Position numbers and translations under genes: made by a program
Origin: Zooshikella harenae
Lineage (GTDB): Bacteria; Pseudomonadota; Gammaproteobacteria; Pseudomonadales; Zooshikellaceae
DNA length: 64,000 nt
Direction: 5' to 3'
NCBI RefSeq assembly: GCF_018837975.1
Contig: NZ_JAGSOY010000004.1
Span: 104,712-168,711 of the forward strand
The notes under the pieces: generated by a model
Databases searched by the model: none
Seen by the model: only the letters and a program-made list of their open reading frames with translations
Told to the model about the DNA's origin: nothing
Shown: positions 8,554 to 18,494 of the stretch, in pieces
Numbering within the stretch: the first letter of the stretch is position 1
Layout of the letters: each line of letters begins with the position of its first letter

Positions 8554-10107
8554 ATGAAGCCATCCCTAGTTTTAAAAATGGGTCAACAGCTGACAATGAC
8601 GCCTCAGCTGCAGCAGGCCATTAAACTACTTCAGTTGTCTACTCTTGACTTGCAACAAGAAATTCAGCAAGCCTTAGACTCAAACCCATTACTTGAACTT
8701 ATTGAAGATGCCTCAGACACAAGCGTAAGTGGCGAGACAGCTGAGTCTACTGACGAACAACAAGTTGACATCACAGAAGAAACATCCCCTAGCTCCAATG
8801 GCGATGGTAGTAGCATTGAAGCCACCAACTCCCCATCTCAAGAGCAAGACAGTGATAGTAGTGAATCAGTTTATGAAGACCAGTGGGCAGAGCAAATCCC
8901 TTCAGAACTATCGGTTGATACCGCCTGGGATGATGTGTATGAGCCAATACTTCCAACTACTGGAAGTTCATCTTCTAACTCAGATGAAGAATTTGACTAT
9001 ACAGCTAGAAACAGCACTGCAGAAACAATACAGACACACTTGCACTGGCAGCTTAACCTTACCCCACTCAGCGATAATGACCGCCTGATTGCAATTGCAA
9101 TTATTGATGCTGTTGATGAAAGCGGCTATTTAACCTGTACTCTGGAAGATATTCAGGAAAGCTTTGACCCTGAACTCGAAATTGAGCTTGATGAAGTCGT
9201 TGCCGTTCACCGCTTACTAAAACAATTTGACCCTGTTGGTGTTGCCGCTCGGGATTTAAAAGAGTGCCTTTTCACTCAATTGACACAACTCAGTGCAAAT
9301 ACGCCTTTCTTGGAAGAAGCGAAGCTAATCACCCAAAAGTATCTCCATTTATTAGGCAATCACGACTACAATCAACTTATGCGAAAAGCAAAGTTGAAAG
9401 AAGAGCAGTTGAAACAAGCCATTCTGTTGATACAAAGCTTAAATCCACGGCCTGGCTCTGTTATTCAAGATGAGAACTCTGAATATATCGTTCCAGATGT
9501 CATTGTTCAAAAAAGAAATGATCGCTGGAGTGTAGAACTTAATTCCGATGCCACCCCCCGTCTTCGCATCAATGCAAGCTATGCATCCTTAGTCAAGCGT
9601 GCAGACAGCAGTTCCGATAATACCTATATTAAAAATCATCTCCAGGAAGCACGCTGGTTTATAAAAAGTTTGCAAAGCCGTAATGAAACATTAATGCGAG
9701 TTGCTAGCTGTATTGTGGAGCACCAAAAAGGCTTTTTAGAATATGGTGAAGAAGCCATGAAGCCTTTGGTACTTCATGATATTGCAGAGGCAGTTGGCAT
9801 GCATGAGTCAACAATATCAAGAGTAACAACTCAAAAATATATGCACACCCCTCGTGGTATATTTGAACTGAAGTATTTTTTCTCCAGTCATGTCAGTACC
9901 TCATCGGGTGGAGAATGCTCATCAACAGCAATCCGAGCCATCATAAAAAAATTGATCGCAGTAGAGAATGCGCGAAAACCTTTATCTGATAGTAAAATAG
10001 CCAAGCTTCTAGAAGAACAAGGAATAAAAGTGGCAAGACGAACTATCGCTAAGTACCGAGAGTCACTTTCAATTCCGCCTTCTAACGAGCGAAAACGGTT
10101 GGTGTAA
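8554..10107 (+). CDS. rpoN: RNA polymerase sigma-54 factor RpoN
   Basis: This 517-residue alternative sigma factor recognises -24/-12 promoters and needs enhancer-binding ATPases to open DNA. Region I is the Gln/Leu-rich N-terminus (1-50, including [20 protein letters not shown]). Region II is long and acidic (about 50-155), followed by the core-binding part. The C-terminal DNA-binding part carries the helix-turn-helix around [14 protein letters not shown] and the RpoN box [10 protein letters not shown]. It is slightly longer than E. coli RpoN (477), mainly in region II. It follows lptB and precedes hpf, the usual order. Confidence 0.97.
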   Translation: MKPSLVLKMGQQLTMTPQLQQAIKLLQLSTLDLQQEIQQALDSNPLLELIEDASDTSVSGETAESTDEQQVDITEETSPSSNGDGSSIEATNSPSQEQDSDSSESVYEDQWAEQIPSELSVDTAWDDVYEPILPTTGSSSSNSDEEFDYTARNSTAETIQTHLHWQLNLTPLSDNDRLIAIAIIDAVDESGYLTCTLEDIQESFDPELEIELDEVVAVHRLLKQFDPVGVAARDLKECLFTQLTQLSANTPFLEEAKLITQKYLHLLGNHDYNQLMRKAKLKEEQLKQAILLIQSLNPRPGSVIQDENSEYIVPDVIVQKRNDRWSVELNSDATPRLRINASYASLVKRADSSSDNTYIKNHLQEARWFIKSLQSRNETLMRVASCIVEHQKGFLEYGEEAMKPLVLHDIAEAVGMHESTISRVTTQKYMHTPRGIFELKYFFSSHVSTSSGGECSSTAIRAIIKKLIAVENARKPLSDSKIAKLLEEQGIKVARRTIAKYRESLSIPPSNERKRLV

Positions 10108-10127
10108 GAAAGCGTTATAGGGTGACG

Positions 10128-10166
10128 AACACCCCTGTTACCCCTACTCAATGGATTAGGGGTGTT
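10128..10166 (+). promoter_or_regulatory. Hairpin with two alternative pairings between rpoN and hpf
   Basis: AACACCCCT (10128-10136) is perfectly complementary to AGGGGTGTT (10158-10166). The second arm can instead pair as TAGGGGT (10157-10163) with ACCCCTA (10140-10146). The two stems exclude each other. No T run follows, so simple termination is not indicated; a processing or attenuation site between rpoN and hpf is possible. Confidence 0.4.
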
Positions 10167-10234
10167 GTGAAGTCAGTAGTAGTACACTGTTTCTACTGAT
10201 AGACTGTAAATCGGATCACTTAGGAGATCGATGC

Positions 10235-10543
10235 ATGCAAATAAATATTAGTGGTCACCACGTTGATATTACCGATCCGCTGCGCCAATATGTTATCAGC
10301 AAATTTGAGCGATTGGAGCGGCACTTTGATAACATTACCAATGTGCAAGTTACTTTAAGTGTTGAAAAACTTCGACAAAAAGCTGAGACCACTTTACATA
10401 TAAGAGGTGCAGATATTCGCGCTGAAGCGGAATCTGAAGACATGTATGCAGCGATTGACATGCTTGTCGATAAGTTAGATCGTCAACTTCTAAAACACAA
10501 AGAGAAAAACCTTGACCGTTTACAGGGCGCAGGAGCCCGATAA
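10235..10543 (+). CDS. hpf: Ribosome hibernation-promoting factor (short HPF)
   Basis: A 102-residue short-form HPF, lacking the C-terminal dimerisation domain of long HPF. It binds the ribosomal decoding channel and promotes 100S dimers or stabilises resting ribosomes. The fold is evident from MQINISGHHVDITDPLRQYV and the basic, Lys/Arg-rich C-terminus. AGGAG lies eight bases before this ATG and selects it over an out-of-frame ATG four bases upstream. It lies between rpoN and ptsN, the conserved location. Confidence 0.94.
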   Translation: MQINISGHHVDITDPLRQYVISKFERLERHFDNITNVQVTLSVEKLRQKAETTLHIRGADIRAEAESEDMYAAIDMLVDKLDRQLLKHKEKNLDRLQGAGAR

Positions 10544-10574
10544 ACCGGCCATTGTTGGAGATTGTAAAAACGCA

Positions 10575-11033
10575 ATGAAACTCGAACAGATTCTTGCCCC
10601 GGAGTGCACCGCTTGTGATGTTGAGGGTGGCAGTAAAAAAAGAACGTTAGAGCAAATTGCAGATATCCTGGCCGGTTACCGGCCAGGCATCGGTGCTAGC
10701 GAACTTTTTGATAGTCTTATTACAAGAGAACGGCTGGGAAGTACTGGATTTGGCAATGGTATTGCGCTTCCCCACTGCCGGTTAACCAACTGTGAAAAAC
10801 CCATGGCGGCTTTACTAAAGCTTCGTGAACCCATCGAGTTTGATGCAATGGATAATCACCCTGTTGATTTAATTTTTGCACTTGTAGTTCCAGAAGAAGC
10901 TACTTCTGAGCATTTAGCTATATTGCAGCTTGTTGCTGAACGATTTGAAAATGCTAGTTTCAGAAATAGACTTCGTAATGCTCAAAGCAACCATGAACTT
11001 TACGAGCTTGCTATTGCCCCTCTTCCTAATTAA
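10575..11033 (+). CDS. ptsN: Nitrogen-PTS EIIA component PtsN
   Basis: EIIA-Ntr, the terminal phosphoacceptor of the regulatory nitrogen phosphotransferase chain (EI-Ntr, NPr, EIIA-Ntr), affects potassium and nitrogen regulation. The phosphorylated histidine is H67 in GNGIALPHCRL. The 152 residues counted from the ATG at 10575 fit the family; the frame is open further upstream, overlapping hpf, but homology starts at MKLEQILAPECT. GGAG is about 14 bases upstream, rather far, so the exact start is less certain. Confidence 0.93.
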   Translation: MKLEQILAPECTACDVEGGSKKRTLEQIADILAGYRPGIGASELFDSLITRERLGSTGFGNGIALPHCRLTNCEKPMAALLKLREPIEFDAMDNHPVDLIFALVVPEEATSEHLAILQLVAERFENASFRNRLRNAQSNHELYELAIAPLPN

Positions 11034-11086
11034 CAGGTCACACACAATCATCTAGCTTTAACGCTTCATTTATTTTTTACTCCAAG

Positions 11087-11133
11087 TGACGGACTTCACT
11101 GTAGCTTGACTACAACAAGAAGCCGTCATTTTG
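11087..11133 (+). terminator. Intrinsic terminator-like hairpin between ptsN and rapZ
   Basis: TGACGG-A-CTTC (11087-11097) pairs with GAAG-CCGTCA (11119-11128), with one bulged A, and encloses a smaller TGTAG-CTTGA-CTACA hairpin. A short T run follows. It probably ends or attenuates transcription after ptsN. Confidence 0.6.
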
Positions 11134-11216
11134 GTGTACACTATACATGCAGTGTAATAATAATATGGCGCGATAAATAAAAGCCAACTCACAACCATGG
11201 TACACATAAAAGTCGT

Positions 11217-12065
11217 ATGAAACTTGTTATCATTAGCGGTCGATCAGGTTCAGGGAAAAGTACTGGTTTACATGTACTTGAAGACCAAGGTTTTTTCTGT
11301 ATTGATAATTTACCCTTAGTTTTACTCCCTGATTTGGCTAAAGAGCTGCAAAGAGCTTATTTAGACCGTGTAGCAGTCAGTATTGATGCCAGAAATATAC
11401 GACAAGAGTTATCTCGCTTTCCAGAAATTATTAATCGGATCAAGCAACAACATGTTGATGCCGAGGTTATTTATCTCGATGCTGACGATGAAGAACTTTT
11501 AAAACGCTTTAGTGAAACTCGACGAAAACATCCATTAAGCACCCAAAACTGTTCTTTGGCTGAAGCGCTTAAAGCTGAACAGCAAGTCCTGGAGCCAATC
11601 TCTAACCTGGCTGATCTCACCATGGATACGACAGGGCTTACGCTTCATGATTTACGCGATATATTTAATAAACGAGTAGCCTGTAAACAAGACAAAAGTA
11701 TTGCATTATTATTTGAATCATTTGGCTTTAAAAAAGGTGCACCTAATGATGCAGACTATATTTTTGATGTTCGGTGTTTACCTAATCCCTATTGGGTCAA
11801 TCATTTACGACAGTACACAGGTAAAGATCAGCCCATTAAAGAGTTTTTAATGGCAGAACCTCAAGTTGATGTGATGTTTGAAGACATTTATAAGTTTGTT
11901 GAAAAATGGTTACCAAGCTTTGAAGCCTGCAACCGGAGTTACCTAACAGTTGCTATAGGGTGCACAGGAGGTCATCACCGTTCAGTCTATTTAGCTGAGC
12001 GGCTTGCATCTTCCTTTCAAGCTAAGTACCGTAATGTCCAAGTTAGGCATCGTGAACTTCCTTAA
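11217..12065 (+). CDS. rapZ: RNase adapter protein RapZ
   Basis: A 282-residue P-loop protein. In E. coli it binds the GlmZ/GlmY small RNAs and glucosamine 6-phosphate and presents GlmZ to RNase E. The Walker A motif is GRSGSGKS (8-15); the conserved C-terminal domain includes GCTGGHHRSVYLAE, a putative RNA- and sugar-binding part. Length is near that of E. coli RapZ (284). It lies between ptsN and ptsO as in other gammaproteobacteria. Whether this organism uses GlmZ-type RNAs cannot be seen here. Confidence 0.96.
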   Translation: MKLVIISGRSGSGKSTGLHVLEDQGFFCIDNLPLVLLPDLAKELQRAYLDRVAVSIDARNIRQELSRFPEIINRIKQQHVDAEVIYLDADDEELLKRFSETRRKHPLSTQNCSLAEALKAEQQVLEPISNLADLTMDTTGLTLHDLRDIFNKRVACKQDKSIALLFESFGFKKGAPNDADYIFDVRCLPNPYWVNHLRQYTGKDQPIKEFLMAEPQVDVMFEDIYKFVEKWLPSFEACNRSYLTVAIGCTGGHHRSVYLAERLASSFQAKYRNVQVRHRELP

Positions 12066-12085
12066 TTAAGACTTCAGCCGTCACC

Positions 12086-12355
12086 ATGATAGAAGAACAG
12101 CTCATCATCATTAATAAGCTAGGACTTCATGCTCGAGCTGCAGCAAAGTTTGTAACAACTGCTGCAGCCTTTGGCAGCACGATTCGTGTTGGCAAAGCAG
12201 GTAAAATGGTAGATGGCAAAAGCATTATGTCAGTCATGATGCTAGCAGCCAATCAGGGTACAACCCTCGATGTGCTTATTGACGGCAAAGACGAAGAACA
12301 AGCATTTATTGCACTTAAGGCATTGGTTGATAACTACTTTGAGGAAGGAGAGTAA
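12086..12355 (+). CDS. ptsO: Nitrogen-PTS phosphocarrier NPr (HPr family)
   Basis: An 89-residue HPr-like protein that passes phosphate from EI-Ntr to PtsN. The active histidine is H15 in NKLGLHARAAAK, and the regulatory-serine region GKSIMSVMML is present, as in all HPr folds. It starts 20 bases after rapZ and completes the ptsN-rapZ-ptsO set. Confidence 0.94.
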   Translation: MIEEQLIIINKLGLHARAAAKFVTTAAAFGSTIRVGKAGKMVDGKSIMSVMMLAANQGTTLDVLIDGKDEEQAFIALKALVDNYFEEGE

Positions 12356-12510
12356 AATTTATCGGGTCACAAGCATTTATAATATCCTTCCACTTTTACG
12401 AAAATACCAACACACCCAAAGACAATCCACAGCACACTCTACTGCACTCATTCCAACCTGTACATTTTCTGATTTAGTAAAAGAAATCAAGAAGATACTA
12501 TGGCCTATCG

Positions 12511-12540
12511 CAAATTTTCGTTAAAATTTGCATTCTAGTG
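12511..12540 (+). terminator. Hairpin between ptsO and mgtE
   Basis: GCAAATTTT-CGTT-AAAATTTGC (12511-12532) is a perfect 9-bp stem with a 4-base loop, ending about 45 bases before the mgtE ATG. It may end the rapZ-ptsO transcript or lie in the mgtE leader. The following sequence is only moderately T-rich. I see no M-box riboswitch. Confidence 0.4.
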
Positions 12541-12577
12541 CTTTCTGTAACTTCTGCACTGCCCAACAGGGGGGGTT

Positions 12578-13933
12578 ATGGCTCAACAACAAAGCAGCAT
12601 TTCCGATACACAAATCCAGGCCTTAAATGAGGCACTGGAGCAAGGGGTATCGCCTCAAGTATCAATGATGCTGAACAGCCTATCCTCAGCAGATATTGCC
12701 CACTTACTTGAGTCTTCTCCTCCCAAAATAAGAACCCTGATTTGGCAGCTATTGGAAAAAGAACTTGCTGCTGAAGTACTCCAAGAACTTGGGGATGATC
12801 TGCGCCAATTTTATCTGGAACAGATGAATGTAGATGAAGTTGCAGCCCTTACCGAAAATATCGATACCGATGACCTGGCAGATATGCTGCAATTGCTGCC
12901 AGACACAATTACCCGACAAGTGTTGGCATCTATGGATGCCCAAGACCGCCATCGTGTAGAACAAGTATTATCCTATCCAGAAGATACTGCTGGCGGCTTG
13001 ATGAATACGGATATGATTACTGTCCGTCCCAGCAATACACTGGATGTAGTATTTCGTTATTTACGCCGCCATCCAGAATTACCCGAGATGACGGATGCAT
13101 TATTGGTCGTTAACCGTCGAGATGAATTCATAGGCGTATTACCTATTAGTAAAATGCTCACCACCCACCCTTCTATCAGTGTGCGTGAAGTGATGCAAAC
13201 AGATATTCAAGCCATCCCAGCCAATATGCCAGCTAATAAAGTAGCTCAGCTCTTTGAACGTCAGGACTTGGTCTCAGCTCCTGTAATGGATGATGAAGGC
13301 AAGCTGGTCGGTCGTATCACCGTTGACGATGTTGTCGATGTTATCCGTGAAGAAGGTGAGCACTCTCTGATGAGTATGGCTGGCCTGGATGAAGATGCTG
13401 ACACCTTTGCGCCTGTTTTGAAAACAGCACGTAGCCGGGCAATCTGGTTAGGAATTAACTTGTTGACCGCTTTTATTGCCTCAGGTGTTATTGGCATGTT
13501 CCAAGACACGATAGATAAAGTCGTGGCACTTGCAGTACTCATGCCCATTGTCGCAAGTATGGGAGGAATTGCAGGGAGCCAAACCTTAACCCTGGTGATT
13601 CGAGCAATGGCCCTTGGTCAAATAGGGCAGTCCAACGTTCGCTGGCTAATATCAAGGGAATGTATAGTTGGTTTTCTAAATGGTTGTCTTTGGGCCGTTG
13701 TTGTATCTATCGCCTCAATGTTGTGGTTTAAAGACCCTATTATTTCTGCTGTTATTGCGCTCGCAATGGTCGTCAATTTACTTATCGCAGCCATTGCTGG
13801 AGCCGGTCTACCTTTGCTGCTAAAAGCGATGCGTATAGATCCTGCTTTAGCAGGAAGCGTAGTCTTAACAACCATAACTGATGTTGTAGGTTTTGTTGCG
13901 TTCCTTGGGTTAGCCTCCTATTTTTTCGGCTGA
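12578..13933 (+). CDS. mgtE: Magnesium transporter MgtE
   Basis: A 451-residue magnesium channel/transporter. The N-terminal superhelical MgtE_N domain (about 35-135) is followed by two CBS domains (about 140-262), which sense cytoplasmic Mg2+. A membrane part with five predicted helices (about 285-450) includes the pore-lining PIVASMGGIAGSQTLT stretch. A run of G residues seven bases before ATG is a strong ribosome site. The same gene lies beside the rapZ-ptsO cluster in related bacteria. Confidence 0.95.
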   Translation: MAQQQSSISDTQIQALNEALEQGVSPQVSMMLNSLSSADIAHLLESSPPKIRTLIWQLLEKELAAEVLQELGDDLRQFYLEQMNVDEVAALTENIDTDDLADMLQLLPDTITRQVLASMDAQDRHRVEQVLSYPEDTAGGLMNTDMITVRPSNTLDVVFRYLRRHPELPEMTDALLVVNRRDEFIGVLPISKMLTTHPSISVREVMQTDIQAIPANMPANKVAQLFERQDLVSAPVMDDEGKLVGRITVDDVVDVIREEGEHSLMSMAGLDEDADTFAPVLKTARSRAIWLGINLLTAFIASGVIGMFQDTIDKVVALAVLMPIVASMGGIAGSQTLTLVIRAMALGQIGQSNVRWLISRECIVGFLNGCLWAVVVSIASMLWFKDPIISAVIALAMVVNLLIAAIAGAGLPLLLKAMRIDPALAGSVVLTTITDVVGFVAFLGLASYFFG

Positions 13934-14009
13934 GGCCAACACCAAGAACCTTACTATGCTATATACAACAATTGACGGGCTACCAAATAAAAAACAACAA
14001 AGTCAGTTA

Positions 14010-15368
14010 TTAGTGTCCTGCCACTGTCATTTGCTCTATCAGCAACGAACCCGTCTTCACATTACTCCGCCAGTCAATGTCATTACCTATAGCAACAAGA
14101 TTGCGAAACATATTTTTTAGGTTACTGGCAATGGTTACTTCAGAAACTGGAAACTGGATTTTGCCATTTTCAACCCAAAAGCCAGCTGCTCCACGAGAAT
14201 AATCACCCGTGACAGCATTAATCCCATGCCCCATCAGCTCAGTAACAAGCAGACCACGATCCATCTTCTTCAGTAAATCATTCAAAGAGTAATCATGTGG
14301 TTCAATAAAAAGATTATGCACTCCACCCGCATTTGCCGTGCTTTGTATTTTCAGTTTGCGTGCAGAATAAGTGCTTAATACATAACTTTGTAGAACACCA
14401 TCAGTTACAAAATCTTTTGCATAAGTCGCCAAACCATCATTATCAAAAGCAGCACTACCAATGACACCTTTTAGGTGAGGCTGCTCGTGAATTCTTACAT
14501 TATCTGGAAATATTTGTTGATCTAGACTGTTTAGCAAAAATGATGCTTCTCTGTATTGGCTAGAGCCTGTTACTGCAGAAAGAAAATGTCCCAGTATGGA
14601 ACTCGCTAATTCTGCTGAAAAAAGGACAGGAACCTGACAGGTTTCCACTTTTCGTGACCCTAAGCGGGCAACTGTCCGCTCAGCTGCTTTTGCGCCTACC
14701 TGCTCTGCTGCTTGCAGATCTCCACTATTTCGCGCAATGGTATACCAATAATCTCTCTGCATCTCCTTTTGCTGTTGGGCAATCATTACACAACTAATAC
14801 TATGACGACTTGATAAATAGCTGCCTAAAAAACCATTAGAGTTTCCGTACAAACGACACCCCTGATGGCTGGCAACCGTCGCACCTTCAGAGTTACAAAT
14901 AAGGTCACTTTGTTGGAATGCTGCCGCTTCAGTGGTTTTCGCCAGATCCACAGCTTGCTCAGGCGTAATGCCCCAAGGATGATATAGATCCAAGTCAGGA
15001 ATTTGCTGTGCCATCTGCTCAGGATCAGCCAATCCTGCACAGTCATCTTCTGATGTATATCGAGCAATATTCACCGCCGCAGCAACGGTGTCTTCAATCG
15101 CCTCAGGGGAGCTATCTGAAGTACTGGCTGACCCTTTACGCTTCCCGACATAAGCCGTAATACCAAAACCGCGATCACAGTTGAACTCTACTGTTTCAAC
15201 TTCGCCCTTACGCACACTAGCAGATAAGCCTGTATCCAAGCTGACACCGACCTCAGCCGCCGTGGCGCCTTGTCGCTTCGCTTCTGTGAGAATTTGTTCA
15301 ACCAGGCTTTCTAGTTGTTTTTGCTCGACCTTAGGATCGATAGAATGAGAATGTTGTTGCACAGTCAT
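14010..15368 (-). CDS. pmbA: TldE/PmbA, metalloprotease-partner subunit
   Basis: A 452-residue homologue of PmbA (TldE), which forms a heterodimer with TldD that degrades unfolded peptides and matures microcin B17-type peptides and CcdA. It lacks its own HExxH motif, as normal for TldE. I start at the ATG at 15368 (MTVQQHSHS), giving E. coli length (450); the frame extends to 15446, but those residues have no family match. Neither start has a good ribosome site. It lies close to tldD (16186), with yjgA between. Confidence 0.94.
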   Translation of the reverse strand: MTVQQHSHSIDPKVEQKQLESLVEQILTEAKRQGATAAEVGVSLDTGLSASVRKGEVETVEFNCDRGFGITAYVGKRKGSASTSDSSPEAIEDTVAAAVNIARYTSEDDCAGLADPEQMAQQIPDLDLYHPWGITPEQAVDLAKTTEAAAFQQSDLICNSEGATVASHQGCRLYGNSNGFLGSYLSSRHSISCVMIAQQQKEMQRDYWYTIARNSGDLQAAEQVGAKAAERTVARLGSRKVETCQVPVLFSAELASSILGHFLSAVTGSSQYREASFLLNSLDQQIFPDNVRIHEQPHLKGVIGSAAFDNDGLATYAKDFVTDGVLQSYVLSTYSARKLKIQSTANAGGVHNLFIEPHDYSLNDLLKKMDRGLLVTELMGHGINAVTGDYSRGAAGFWVENGKIQFPVSEVTIASNLKNMFRNLVAIGNDIDWRSNVKTGSLLIEQMTVAGH

Positions 15369-15625
15369 AAATATATTTAAACTTTTAAATGTTAAACGTG
15401 CTGAGTCAAGTGATCCAGGCTCGTTATTATACCCTTCACAAATCATTTTTAGGGTTTGTTGTCAGCGCTCTTCACCTCAGTCACTTATTAATATAAGCTC
15501 CTGAGGCTTCATCGCTTGACAGCCGCCCCTAAAAACCCTTCGTATTGGGTATATGAATCAAGTAGTGTTAACTCAGATGATTCAGGCTACAATTGCGCCA
15601 TACTGTAACAAAGATTCCTAGCAGA

Positions 15626-16165
15626 ATGATGACTGAAGACTTAACTGACGAATTTGATGATTATAAGAGTAAATCCCAGCTCAAGCGTGAAATGCATGCT
15701 TTACAAGCATTAGGCCAACGCTTGCTGGAATTAAAACCAGATATTCTTAAGCAAATTCCTTTAAACGACAGATTACGCCAAGCAGTGGAAGAAGGTAAAC
15801 GCATTAAAAGCTTTAATGCCCAAAAACGTCACCTGCAGTTTATTGGCAAGCTCATGCGAGACCAAGATACTGAAGCAATCATTGCAACACTAGATCGCCT
15901 TGATAGCACTAGTGAAGAATCAGCACGACGCTTCCACTTGCTTGAACGTTGGCGTGATCGACTACTTGATGACACCACCAGCCAAGAATCACTCAATGAG
16001 TTGGTAACTCAGTGCCCAGAAGTTGAGATTCAACATGTAAGGCAACTGATTCGCCAAGCTCACAAAGAAACGGCAGCCAATAAACCTCCCAGTGCCAGCC
16101 GTAAGCTCTTTCGTTACCTACGTGAGCTGGACCAGCAACAGGATTTTTTAGGTAAAACCAGCTAA
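15626..16165 (+). CDS. yjgA: DarP/YjgA, 50S ribosome assembly factor
   Basis: A 179-residue protein of the YjgA (DarP) family, associated with late 50S subunit assembly in E. coli. The family core is KSQLKREMHALQALGQRL near the N-terminus and NKPPSASRKLFRYLREL at the C-terminus. The frame is open to a TTG at 15593, but the ATG at 15626 begins the conserved part. It is transcribed between and opposite to pmbA and tldD, a conserved arrangement. Confidence 0.93.
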   Translation: MMTEDLTDEFDDYKSKSQLKREMHALQALGQRLLELKPDILKQIPLNDRLRQAVEEGKRIKSFNAQKRHLQFIGKLMRDQDTEAIIATLDRLDSTSEESARRFHLLERWRDRLLDDTTSQESLNELVTQCPEVEIQHVRQLIRQAHKETAANKPPSASRKLFRYLRELDQQQDFLGKTS

Positions 16166-16179
16166 GTACCTAAGCTACC

Positions 16180-16195
16180 AGGGGCTTATGCCCCT
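16180..16195. terminator. Short hairpin shared by the convergent yjgA and tldD ends
   Basis: AGGGGC-TTAT-GCCCCT lies 14 bases past the yjgA stop and overlaps the last codons of tldD. No clear T run follows on either strand, so it is a weak two-way terminator candidate. Confidence 0.35.
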
Positions 16196-17628
16196 GTGCC
16201 ACCTACTGTAATTTCTGCAATTTTTAAGGTTGGCTGCCCAACCCCAACAGGTACAGACTGCCCTTCTTTACCACACACACCAATACCAGGATCAAGAGAT
16301 AAATCATTACCCACCATGGTAATGTTGTTCATAACATCAGGACCATTACCAATTAAGGTAGCACCCTTCACTGGCCGTGTAATTTTTCCATTCTCGATCA
16401 AATAAGCTTCACTCGTCGAAAATACAAACTTGCCAGAAGTAATATCAACCTGACCACCACCAAGTTGTGCGGCATAAATACCTTTATCAACGGAGGCAAT
16501 AATCTCTTCTGGCGAAAGTTCACCTGGTAACATATAAGTATTGGTCATACGCGGCATAGGTAAATGAGAGTAAGATTCCCGGCGTCCATTGCCTGTTGGT
16601 TTCATACCCATAAGCCGAGCATTTTGCTTATCTTGCATGTAATTTTTCAGAATGCCATTTTCAATAAGTACGGTACACTCTGCAGGCACACCTTCATCGT
16701 CCATATTAAGCGACCCTCGACGACCAGGTAATGTGCCATCATCAACCACCGTACAGAGCGAAGAAGCGACTTGCTCACCCATTCGACCTGAGTAAGCAGA
16801 ACTACCTTTTCGATTAAAGTCTCCTTCCAAACCATGACCCACTGCTTCATGGAGCAATACTCCAGACCAGCCTGGACCAAGTACAACCGGCATAGCACCA
16901 GCAGGTGAAGGCTCTGCTACAAGGTTCACGAGTGCCTGGCGCACAGCATCACGCACATACTCCTGGGCACGATCATCTTTAACAAAAAGCTGGTAATCTG
17001 CTCGGCCACCACCACCCGCTGATCCACGCTCACGGCGTCCATCCTGCTCGACAATCACAGAAATATTTAAACGTACGAGCGGCCTGACATCACCCGCCAA
17101 AGTGCCATCACTCGCGGCAACCAGGACCGTCTCATAGCCTCCAGCCAAACTCACCGTTACCTGTTTTACTCTAGAATCCAATTGTCGTGCTTGACGATCC
17201 ATATCTTTCAACAGTGTTACCTTATCCTGCTGACTCAACACATCCAGTGGATTACTTGCAGGATAAAGCGCCAATGGACGCGAAGACTGCCAAGCCTGTA
17301 CAGACTGATTCTGCCCTCGAGTAGCGATTGACCGAGCAGCTGCAGCAGCCTGATTGAGTGCGGGAAGAATGATTTCATTAGAGTAGGCAAAACCGGTTTT
17401 TTCACCACTCATGGCGCGCACACCCACACCACGATCAACATTAAAGCTGCCCTCTTTAACAATTCCATCATCTAAAACCCAAGACTCAAAGCGTGAGTTT
17501 TGAAAATATAAATCTGCAGCATCTATCTGATGGCCCAACATCCCATCAATAATATTAGCAACATGATTCTCTGTGAGCTCAGCAGGCATCAACAGTTGTT
17601 CTTTTGCAGAGAGTAATAAATCAGTCAT
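16186..17628 (-). CDS. tldD: Metalloprotease TldD
   Basis: The catalytic subunit of the TldD/TldE protease. The zinc site HExxH is H260-E261-x-x-H264 in [13 protein letters not shown], and the downstream conserved [12 protein letters not shown] and Gly-rich C-terminus are present. Its 480 residues equal the usual length (481 in E. coli). It is followed on the same strand by the end-to-end convergent yjgA and then pmbA, and preceded by the nitrilase-family gene only 14 bases away, suggesting cotranscription from yhdP. Confidence 0.96.
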   Translation of the reverse strand: MTDLLLSAKEQLLMPAELTENHVANIIDGMLGHQIDAADLYFQNSRFESWVLDDGIVKEGSFNVDRGVGVRAMSGEKTGFAYSNEIILPALNQAAAAARSIATRGQNQSVQAWQSSRPLALYPASNPLDVLSQQDKVTLLKDMDRQARQLDSRVKQVTVSLAGGYETVLVAASDGTLAGDVRPLVRLNISVIVEQDGRRERGSAGGGGRADYQLFVKDDRAQEYVRDAVRQALVNLVAEPSPAGAMPVVLGPGWSGVLLHEAVGHGLEGDFNRKGSSAYSGRMGEQVASSLCTVVDDGTLPGRRGSLNMDDEGVPAECTVLIENGILKNYMQDKQNARLMGMKPTGNGRRESYSHLPMPRMTNTYMLPGELSPEEIIASVDKGIYAAQLGGGQVDITSGKFVFSTSEAYLIENGKITRPVKGATLIGNGPDVMNNITMVGNDLSLDPGIGVCGKEGQSVPVGVGQPTLKIAEITVGGTGA

Positions 17629-17642
17629 AAATAATAAGAAAC

Positions 17643-18485
17643 CTATTTCTTGATCAAAGCCAGTTCATAAGGACATCGATGAGATAATGACGGCATTTGA
17701 TCACGAATTTGTTTGACCTTTTGTAAATCAATTTCAGCCAGGATAACAGCTTCACCCTTTGTTGTTGATGCAATAGCTTGCCCCCAAGGGTCCACAATCA
17801 TTGAGTGACCATGGGTTTCACGCTTATCCCCATGAGAACCTGTCTGGTTAGCAGCAATGACATAACTAAAGTTTTCAATTGCCCTGGCTTTTACGAGTGT
17901 TTCCCAATGTGCCGCCCCTGTAACAGCTGTAAACGCAGAGGGAATACAAAAAATATCAACGTTATGCTCAGCCAGCTTTCTAAAAATTTCCGGAAAACGT
18001 AAATCGTAGCAAATCACAGGTGCTACCCGACCAAATGGAGTATCAACAACGACAAGATGTTTACCTGGCAGGAACTCCTTTGATTCCCGATATGATCCTT
18101 TGCTGTCATCCACATTGACATCAAATAGGTGGATTTTATCATAACGCGCAACTTCGTCTCCCTGATTATTATAGACAAAACAACTGGCCAGGCAGCGATC
18201 ATCTGTTTGTCCTTCAGGTAAAAATGGAATAGAACCCGCAACCAGCCAAATATTATGGGTTCTGGCCTGTTCCGCTAAAAATGAGCGAATAGGACCTTCA
18301 ACCGTTTGCTCTCCCTTTCCAATTAATAACATCTCAGGTGTAGCAAACGCAGCAAAACACTCTGGTAATACAACTAAGTTGGCACCCAACCGAACCACTT
18401 GACTAATTAGCCGTTCAGCATGCGTTAAGTTATCGGCTACATCCATGCCAGAGTTCATTTGTACAGCAGCTACTTTATATTTCAT
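17643..18485 (-). CDS. Carbon-nitrogen hydrolase, Nit1/Nit2-like (likely deaminated glutathione amidase)
   Basis: A 280-residue nitrilase-superfamily amidase with the full Glu-Lys-Cys triad: E42 in [10 protein letters not shown]117 in YDKIHLFD and C159 in [11 protein letters not shown]. The [12 protein letters not shown] and [12 protein letters not shown] stretches match the Nit1/NitB branch, whose known activity is hydrolysis of deaminated glutathione, a metabolite-repair reaction. The substrate is inferred from this branch only. It lies between yhdP and tldD, a conserved order. Confidence 0.9.
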   Translation of the reverse strand: MKYKVAAVQMNSGMDVADNLTHAERLISQVVRLGANLVVLPECFAAFATPEMLLIGKGEQTVEGPIRSFLAEQARTHNIWLVAGSIPFLPEGQTDDRCLASCFVYNNQGDEVARYDKIHLFDVNVDDSKGSYRESKEFLPGKHLVVVDTPFGRVAPVICYDLRFPEIFRKLAEHNVDIFCIPSAFTAVTGAAHWETLVKARAIENFSYVIAANQTGSHGDKRETHGHSMIVDPWGQAIASTTKGEAVILAEIDLQKVKQIRDQMPSLSHRCPYELALIKK

Positions 18486-18494
18486 TTCATCCCT

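Noticed and set aside
12270..12524. 84-codon forward frame overlapping the end of ptsO
   Set aside because: Starts inside ptsO in another frame and continues into intergenic DNA with no family resemblance.
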